DNA from: Hedera helix
Taxonomy: Eukaryota > Streptophyta > Magnoliopsida > Apiales > Araliaceae
DNA: 64,000 nt
Direction of reading: 5' to 3'
Assembly (NCBI GenBank): GCA_947179155.2
Contig: OX359278.1
Span: forward strand, 29,454,773 to 29,518,772
This document shows, piece by piece, positions 56,090-64,000 of this stretch. Position 1 is the first letter of the stretch. Each line of letters opens with the position of its first letter. The notes beneath the pieces are model-generated. The model worked only from the letters and a program-made list of their open reading frames with translations. It was not told the origin of the DNA and did no database searches. Position numbers and translations under genes: made by a program.

Positions 56090-59000
56090 AGGGTTCAGAA
56101 TATCACAGGACCGACATAGCCAGGTCGACCCACAGCTAGAATTTTTAATATGACAGTGCAAGATGCGGTAGCATCAAAGGACGTGGTGTCATGTATCATT
56201 CTCATCAATAATATAAATGCTTATGTATTATTTGATTCGGGTGCTACATGTTCATTTGTGTAAGATAAGTGTGCTAGGAAAATAGATTTACCTCGGGAAG
56301 AATTAAAGAATTCATTAAACATAAAAGTTGCGAATAAGGAAATAATAACTGTAAGTCACATTCATAGAAATTATGGCATGAAAATAAGGGGACAAAAGTT
56401 ATTAGTCAACTTAATACCTATCAGGTTAGGAGAGTTTGATGTGATACTGTGAATGGATTGTTTGTATAACAATGGGGCAATGATAGATTGCCAAAAGAAA
56501 TCTGTAAACCTGAAGACTCCAAAAAATTACAAGGTAGTATTTTATTCTAGCAAATCGTCGAGACAGTTTTGTTGTCTGACGATGATGCAGGTCAATAAGT
56601 TGTCAAGGAAGGGATGTGTAGTATACTTGGCTCACATTATAGATACCCAAAGAATAGGGGCAGAGATGGGTCAAATACCTGTAGTAAGGGAATACATGGA
56701 TGTGTTTTTAGAAGATTTGTGTGGACTTTCGCCAGATAGGGAGAACGAGTTCATGATAAATGTAGTGTCAGGTACGACGCCAGTATCTAAGGCCTCGTAC
56801 CGAATAGTAGCAGTAGAGGTGAAGGAATTAATGATACAATTACAAGAATTACTTGATAAGAAGTATATATAGTCGAGTGTGTCTCTGTGGGGAGCACCAA
56901 TTTTATTTATGAAGAAGAAGGATGGATTGCTAAGGCTTTGTATAGACTATAAGAAGTTGAACAAAGTAACGATCAAGAATAAGTACCCGCTGTCCAGGAT
57001 CGATAATCTTTTTAATCAACTTAAGGGAACGAAGTACTTTTTAAAGACATACTTGAGAACGGGTTATTATCAACTGAAGTGAGATATGAGGATGTGCCTA
57101 AGACAACATTCAGGACTCGTTACGGTCATTATGAGTTTTTGGTGATGTCGTTTGGGTTGGTGAATACACCAGCAACATTCATGGACATAATAAACAGGGT
57201 GTTCAAACAATATTTGGATAAATTTGTAATGGTGTTTATTAATGATATTCTGGTATACTCTAAGACACATGAGGATCATGCTGAACATCTGAGAATAATA
57301 TTAAAAGTGTTAAGAAAAGAGAAGTTGTACACCAAATTTTCAAAGTGCAAATTTTAATTGGAAAATGGTACACTTTTTAGGATATGTAATTGACAAGGAA
57401 GGGATATCGGTAGATCTAGCAAAGGTGGAAGTGGTGATCAACTAGTAGAAGCCTAAGAAACTAACAAAAATATGATGTTTCTTAGGACTGGTAGGTTACT
57501 ATAGGAGGTTCATAAAGGATTTTTTCAAAATTGGCAGGAGCATTAACTTATTTAATAAGGAAGGCGGTGAAGTTTTTATGGTCAGAGAAGTGTGAGAAAA
57601 GCTTTCAAGAGCTAAAGAAAAAGTTAAGTGAAGCTCTTGTATTGTCATTACCTGATGATACGGGAGGTTTCGTGGTATACAGTGATGCATCACATAAAGG
57701 ATTCAGATGCGTGTTAATGCAACACGGTAAAGTCATTGCATACGCGTCACGATAACTAAACGATTACGAAAAAGGGTACCCTACCCATGACCTAGAATCG
57801 GCAATGGTAGTGTTTGCACTAAAGATATGGAGACATTATTTATATGGAGAGAAATGTGAGATATATACAGACCACAAAAGTCTGAAGTATATCTTCACAT
57901 AGAAAGATTTGAATATGAGGCAGATGAGGTGGTTAGAATTGATCAATAACTATGATTATAAAATTTTGTATCACTCGGGAAAGGCCAATGCTGTCGTTGA
58001 TGCCTCAAGTAGGAAGGGTCGAGAGAAGTTTACAATGTTAACAGCTCAAGAAGATTTAATCAAGGAAATGATAAGGATGGAAATCAAGTTCAAGTATCCG
58101 CTAAAGGCTCGACCAATGTTATTGGACAAAATAAAAGAAGTGCAAGGCGCAGATGAGGAATGCGAAGGTATAAGGAAGAAAATCACAAATGAGGAGGAGA
58201 TTAAGTTTAAAATAGACAATGATGAGATCCTTAGATTCGAAGGAAGAGTATGGGTACCTTTAGTACAGGAACTAAAAGAAGAAATTGTATAAGGGGCCCA
58301 CAGTTCTAGGTATTCGGTATATCCCTATAGTATGAAGATGTATCAAGACATACGATGGCATTTTTGATGGCCGAACATGAAAAAGGAAGTAACAGAGTGC
58401 GTCAACAAATGCCTAACTTGTTAGAGGGATAAGACAGAACATCAGAGACCGAGTGGTCTATTACAACCATTAGAAATTCTAGAATGGAAGTGGGAGTATA
58501 TCACGATGGATTTCATGGTAGGGCTTCCAATTACGCAGAAAGGATATGACACAATATGGGTGATAGCGGATCGACTCATGAAATCAGTGCAATTCTTGCC
58601 AATCAAAATTAAGTTCAACTTGGACCAGTTAGCCAAGTTGTACATTAAAGAAGTAATGTTAAGACAAGGTGTACCGGTATCGATCATATTAGATCGAGAT
58701 TCGCGTTTCACATCCAATTTTTGGAGAAGTTTCCAAGAGCATATGAGAACTTAGTTGAGATTGAGTACAACATACCATCCTCAAACAAACGGACATAGCG
58801 AGAGAATAATCCATACCTTAGAAAACATGTTACGTGCTTTTGTCATGGATTTCAAGGGGAGTTGGGAAGATCATCTACCACTGGTCAAGTTTGCCTACAA
58901 CAATAGTTTTCATATGAGTATAGGCATGCCACATTTTGAGGCACTATATGGGAGGAAATTCAGGACACTACTATGGTGGGATGAAGTAGGAGAACGTGAG

Positions 59001-59532
59001 CTATTGGACCCTGAACTTGTTCAGCAGACTGCAGAGATTGTAAGTGTTATAAGATTCAGGATCGTAGCAGCTCAAGATAAACAGAAGAAGTATGGAGACT
59101 TATGTCGACAGAAGCGGGACTTCGACGTAAGAAGTTATGTATTTTTGAAGGTATCACCTTGGAAAGGGAAAATCTGATTTTGAAAGAAAGAAAAGCTAAG
59201 TCCAAGATTCATTGGACCATTTGAAGTGTTAAAAAGGATATGAGATAGTCTTACCTCCAGAGTTGGAGTATATACACAATGTGCTCCATGTGTTAGTTTT
59301 CCAACCCTATAAACAAGATTACAAATATGTGATAGGATATGAACCTATTTAGGTTGAAAAAGATCTAACGTATGAAGAAATCCATGTTTAAATAATTAAC
59401 AGGAAAGAACATGTATTGAGAAGTAAAGTAATACCTTTTGTATAGGTAATATGGAGGAACCACAATGCAGAAGAAGTAATGTGGAAACTCAAAGAAAAGA
59501 TGAAAAATAATTATCCTAATCTCTTTAATTAA
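56090..59532 (+). pseudogene. pol: Decayed Tekay/Del-like Ty3 chromovirus pol
   Basis: Protease from about 56146 (NAYVLFDSGATCSFV), then the RT entry ([36 protein letters not shown]), RT core ([20 protein letters not shown], with FINDILVYS in place of the catalytic FxDD, so inactive), RNase H ([24 protein letters not shown]), integrase (KCLTC, YITMDFMVGLP, LDRDSRFTSNFW, TTYHPQTNGHSERI) and a chromodomain-like tail (VIWRNHNAEEVMWKLKEKMK). Many stops (56261, 56450, 56870, 57356, 57753, 58290, 58752) and a one-base shift near 57078 break it. Wording is that of the Tekay/Del chromovirus lineage. Gag is not found upstream. Confidence 0.9.
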
Positions 59533-59568
59533 CCTTGTAGTAGTGATTCCGGAGACATAATCCTTATA

Positions 59569-59580
59569 AAGGAAGAAGAA
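59569..59580 (+). other. Polypurine tract of the decayed chromovirus
   Basis: AAGGAAGAAGAA directly before the LTR-like TGTAATGATCCGAAATTTTG. Confidence 0.7.
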
Positions 59581-61078
59581 TGTAATGATCCGAAATTTTG
59601 TAGCTTTTGTAATATGATCGTTAATAATTAATAAAGAATATTTATGTTATCTAATCGATGTGTTAAGTGATGATTAATATGTGTTAATGAATTGTGAAAG
59701 AATAAAAAAATTCTAAAAGATTAACGTGAAAAACACTATTCATGGATAAAACATTTTTCATTTTTTCAAAATTTCACATTCATGGATAGTATTTATTTGG
59801 AATACGAGAACATATTTACTATTTAAAATTACGATAATAAAAATTTGATTAAATCATAACTAAGTCAATTAAGATGTAATTAGAAATGCATAAAGCTAAT
59901 TGATTCGATTGGATTAAAAAACTAGTTAGGTTAACTAGAAATCCAAAGCAAGAAGTCAAAAACCCTAACAACAATATCCAAACACTAAATAAGTGGTGAA
60001 TTAGGTTGTAGAGATTTATTAGTCCCAAGAAACTAAACATAAAATGTTAGGGCTAAATTGGTGTAAATTAAAACTAGTAGCCCAATCTAGTTAATGTTTG
60101 TAGAGGATTAATGGCCCAATGAATTAATAAAATGAGGTCCAAAGTGAGATGTAGAGAATCCCAATGAATCATTTAATTAGAGCCCGAGCCTTAGCCCAAT
60201 GAGTGATGTATTGATGTATATATGTATGCATATTGAAATATATGTATTTATACACATTTATACCATTAAAAGAAAAGGAAAAAAGGAGAAAATTTTGGGG
60301 CTTGTGGGCCCCAAATTTTGGCTGAGAATGGAGCAAGTGGGGTAGCTTTTAAGCTTCTCTTAGAAGCTTTATAAGGCTTGGGTAGAAGCAAAATGAGAAG
60401 TGACATAGTTGGTGAAGTAAAAGAGCTATCTAGGAAAGGCTATTGACGTAGTAGGTGGAGTGTATACTTACATTTTGTGTAAGTATACATTTCTGCTGTT
60501 AAACTCTCATATACTCACATCTTATTTCATTAGTTATTATTTGGTTAAGTGTTGAGAAAAAAAGAAAGAAAAGTTGAGAGCTTTGAAACATAGAAAGGTA
60601 AGAGAGAAGAAGAGAAATGTGTGTGTAATCAAGAGATTAAGAACATCATCTAAAAGCTTAAGCTATTGTGTAGCAGGATAAGAAGGTGGATCATCCATTG
60701 TTAGAAGGATTTATAGCTAAAAGAAAGAAAGCTACCAAGAGGTTTAAAATGTTTCAAAACCCTAAAACTCATTTAATGTTTGTGAATTATGTTGTATATA
60801 TGTTGTTGTGGGAAATTATGTGCATATGGTGGATCATGGTGGATCCAAGGTATAAGGATGGTGGTTTTGATGTTGGTTATGTATTTATGTGGATAGATTT
60901 CATATATGGTTTTCAAAGTTTAAGAAATCACTTGTTTGGGTAATTGAAACCCTATATTCAATAATGCTGTTTTCTAAAAGAAAAACCTAGTTTGATGGCA
61001 TATATTGAAGATCTATGGATGTATTTCATTGATCTATAAGATATGTACATCATCCATTTTAATATGTGAGAAAAAGGT
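59581..61078 (+). mobile_element. 3' LTR of the decayed chromovirus (right end uncertain)
   Basis: Begins TGTAATGATCCGAAATTTTG after a polypurine tract and 48 bases past the pol reading frame, in the style of Tekay/Del LTRs. No partner LTR is recognised. It appears to be interrupted near 61079 by the Ty1/copia LTR. The ORF at 60686 has no family signature. Confidence 0.6.
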
Positions 61079-61570
61079 GTTGGTTTGTAAAAATTCATAG
61101 ACACGCAATCAAATTGCATAAAATAGCGGAAGCATGGTAAAATCAAATTTAAAAATTTACAAACCATAATCCAGGATGGACCTTTATGCGCAACTATTAA
61201 TTAACAAAGAAGAAGTTAGAGATATACCCTTGTAGAACTTAAAGCCTCAACGGGTACAAGTTTAACTCCAAGTTCTTCATGTTCTCCTTGAATTTCACCG
61301 ATTGGATTCCAATGATCAACGTTAGGCACCCAAGTGTTTGGTCTCTAGAGGTGATCCACCAAGGAATAATAATAATTCATGAAGTGGGTAATGACAAACC
61401 CTAGTTTTCTCTCTATAGAGAATATATGAGTACTGTCCTAAAACTTTTTAGAAGTAATGTGTGTAACCTTAATCCATAATAAGACTTCTCTTATTTATAG
61501 ATTTAGTAAACCCTCCTAACACCTTTAGGAATATGGTTTTTAATTAAACTCCTAATCTAATTAGGAACTA

Positions 61571-61636
<66 letters not shown>

Positions 61637-62833
61637 CCTTTTATTAATTTATAATTAATATTTCTAAAATATTAAATAATAAATATTAAGTTATTTAATT
61701 TATTCTATTCCCATAGTATAAATTAAAGATACTTAATTCATTATTACAATTATGTCACTTACTTCTTAAATAATTATTTTCCTTTTGCGATGTGACCTTT
61801 TAGGTTCTCCATATTAAATCGGTTATAGAAATTAATTAGAACTTTTCTAATCTTATTTATATAAATAAATTAAAATATTTAATTAATTTAAATAAATAAT
61901 ATTTATTCCATAATAAGGGTAAGCCCCCTTAGCGATCAATGACTTTCTAGATAATATAGATTTTAATATTTAATCACAAAAGAACCTATTCAGCGAATAG
62001 TTACCGTACAATTCAATCATTCTACCTCACAACGTCCCAATCAAATATAAGACATGGTACAACTGTCAAGTCTTATTTTATTTTGATTATATGCATTTCG
62101 ATCCTCAAATAAATAACTCTAATTAATGTAAATTAGAAACTACTTTCTAATTTTCATTCTGCCTTGGCCAAGGACTACTGAGTTGTTATTTATCGAATCA
62201 CACATGACATTCTCTTCTTTTACTAGAAGTGGTAGATTCTTTGTTGACCAGTCACATATCTTCATGTATGACTTATTATATCCGATCATACCCTTTAATA
62301 CACTCTAAATGTTTTAAGGAATATGCCAAACTATAATTTATCATACACAAGATACTATGGTGATCTCAAGTCGAAGAATCACTTGTACTACTATCACAAA
62401 ATGAACTCCTATTGACAGGTAAGTAAGACTCCATTAGGCGTTTCTTGAGCGAGTCACGTTCAGTGAACTTATTCTCTAATAAACACCTACATACTTGCTT
62501 TAGTGTATATACACAAATGATTATGAGATCAATCATTCTCTTCATAAGAGTAAGCATAGTATGTACTAATTTATCCGGATTCACTAATCCCCATATTAGT
62601 GATCCCACGATTAGGAACAATTTTAGTTTTGAGCTATCTTGAATTTAGATCTCATTAATATGATCATTATCACGGTTTTAAAAGCATTGCTCAACAACTA
62701 TGGGTTTATCATAATTAATATTGATAAATAAAGTGCCTTTGTATAAATAAACTTTTATTAATAAATGTATAAGATTACAAAATACATGCTACATCATATC
62801 AAATATGATTGGCTTGTATGCATACTATTTTCA
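61079..62833 (-). mobile_element. Probable 3' LTR of a Ty1/copia element
   Basis: On the minus strand it begins TGAAAATAGTATGCATACAA right after AAGTGGGAGAT, a typical copia polypurine tract, and a TG/CA end is available at 61079 (TGTTGGTTTGTAAAAATT). It includes a (TAA)n microsatellite. The second LTR is outside or lost, so ends are tentative. Confidence 0.5.
61569..61633. repeat. (TAA)n microsatellite
   Basis: About 65 bases of uninterrupted TAA/AAT triplets. Confidence 0.95.
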
Positions 62834-63768
62834 ATCTCCCACTTGCACTAAAGTCAATCGCCATGGTATCTAATATACCCATATTCTCTAAGTGACGATC
62901 AAACTGTTTTTGAGTTAAAACTTTAGTAAATGGATCTGTTATATTGTCAAGAGAGTCGACACGCTCCAAGGTGACATCTCCTCTTTCAATGATTTCTCTA
63001 ATCAAATGAAACCTCCGCAACACGTGTTTGGATTTCTGATGAGACCTGAGTTCCTTGGCTTGCGCAACAGCTCATGTGTTGCCACAAAATAAAGGCACTG
63101 TTCCTTGAATGCTAGGAACCACTCCAAGTTCTGTAATGAACTTCTTCATCCAAACAACCTCATTTGCAGCTTCACTTGCAACTATATACTCTTCCTCTGT
63201 CACTGAATCAACAACTGTTTGCTGTTTGGAACTTTTCCAACTCACTGCACCACCGTTTAGGGAAAACACATAACCCGAAATGAATTTACTATCATCTCGG
63301 TCAGTTTGAAAACTTGAGTCTGTATAGCCCTCTAGTTTCAAATCAGACCTACCACAGATAAGAAATGTATCCTTAGTTCTTCTTAAGTACTTTAGGATAT
63401 TTTTCACTACCTTCCAATGTTCTTCTCCAGGATTAGACTGATATCTGCTTGTTACACTAAGTGCATAAGCAACATCAGGTCTTATACATATCATCCCGTA
63501 CATGATAGATCATATTGCCGAGGCATAAGGAATCTTACTTATATGGTTTCTCTCTTAAGGTGTCTTTGGGGCCTGCTTCTTCGAGAGACGTATTCCAGGA
63601 CCCATCGATATGAGCCCTTTCTTGGAATTTTCCATGCTAAACTTCTTTAGCATAGAATCAATGTACGTTCTATGGGATAAGCCAAGCATCCTTTTAGATC
63701 TATCTCTATAGATCTTTATCCCTAAAATATAGGGTGATTCTCTCATGTCCTTCATGGAGAAGTGTTTA
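62799..63768 (-). pseudogene. Ty1/copia reverse transcriptase end and RNase H
   Basis: Minus strand from 63768: KHFSMKDMRESPYILGIKIY and RTYIDSMLKKFSMENSKKG (end of RT), then ICIRPDVAYALSVTSRYQSN, the RNase H part (LEGYTDSSFQTDRDDSKFIS, GGAVSWKSSKQQTV, TEEEYIVASEAANEVVWMKK) and the tail LRRFHLIREIIERGDV. Stops near 63072 and 63505 break it. The 5' remainder is cut off at 63768 by an LTR. The catalytic YVDD region is therefore absent from the window. Confidence 0.88.
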
Positions 63769-64000
63769 TGTAACGACCCGAAAATCCGCGTGCTGGCCAT
63801 GCCAGATCCCTTGCGTTAATGTACAACCTCGTTCTTATCATCTACTATATTTATCAATTATTTTATTGATAAACTTAATTAATTAAAACTTTTAACATTC
63901 TTTTATTCCCAAAATCGTAATCTTTACTTTGCTCTTTTACATCTCGAGATCATATACATTATGATTCAATATTTAATCATTACTTCTATAAGTTCTTCTT
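63769..64000 (+). mobile_element. Start of another Ty3-type LTR, cut by window edge
   Basis: TGTAACGACCCGAAAATCCG begins abruptly inside the copia RT frame and is the usual wording of Tekay/Del-like LTR starts. It runs off the window end. Confidence 0.55.

Noticed and set aside
31529..59580. Idea that the 5' LTR ending at 31525 and the pol at 56.1-59.5 kb are one chromovirus split by later insertions
   Set aside because: Lineage and orientation fit, but the two LTR regions show no alignment by eye and the 5' LTR start is unknown; left as separate relics.

Overview
This window is nuclear DNA of a flowering plant, most likely a eudicot. The evidence is GT-AG introns in AT-rich sequence, a plant LEA_2-type gene, exons like plant V-ATPase subunit a and organellar peptidyl-tRNA hydrolase, CACTA and Ty3/Ty1 elements, and long TA/CT/TAA microsatellites. 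It is a repeat-dominated intergenic region. The only plausible host gene is an intronless LEA_2/NHL-like ORF near the left edge (996-1742, minus). No rRNA, tRNA or CRISPR was found.

Layout. 1-179: end of a CACTA-like element. 996-2160: LEA_2-like gene with a TATA box and CT-rich leader. 4650-7560: long imperfect foldback with a second insertion in one arm. 11.9-15.9 kb: decayed Ty3-type element on the minus strand (gag pseudogene, CCCTAGGG-rich block, probable LTR). 16.4-23.5 kb: CACTA remnants and captured host exons (uridine kinase-like, V-ATPase subunit a), interrupted by a 2.17-kb solo LTR with a GCAAT target duplication. 24690-28499: CACTA-like element with CTT target duplication carrying a peptidyl-tRNA hydrolase exon and three exons of an unidentified gene. 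28.5-35.2 kb: LTR relics, including two Ty3 LTR ends and a SIRE-like Ty1/copia LTR with its primer site. 35249-53249: an 18.0-kb Tat/Ogre-type Ty3 retrotransposon with ATAGA target duplication. 53.3-59.5 kb: relics and a decayed Tekay/Del-like chromovirus pol. 59.6-64 kb: its 3' LTR, a Ty1/copia 3' end on the minus strand, and the start of another LTR.

The 18-kb element is the centrepiece. Its LTRs (2241 and 2261 bp) differ by eye at three substitutions and two indels, so insertion was recent. The sense strand encodes gag-protease-G-patch, then a 177-bp GT-AG intron that keeps frame, then RT and two RNase H domains, then integrase. Three in-frame stops (TAG, TAG, TGA) interrupt the polyprotein, more than expected from decay since insertion. 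Between integrase and the 3' LTR lie two large antisense genes: a three-exon plant-mobile-domain (PMD) protein and a DUF7745-like protein with a coiled-coil tail. A 36-bp tandem array follows. The reversed solo LTR at 20.5-22.7 kb belongs to the same family.

Domain assignments come from motif recognition in translations; no database search was run. LTR identities and repeat counts were made by eye.
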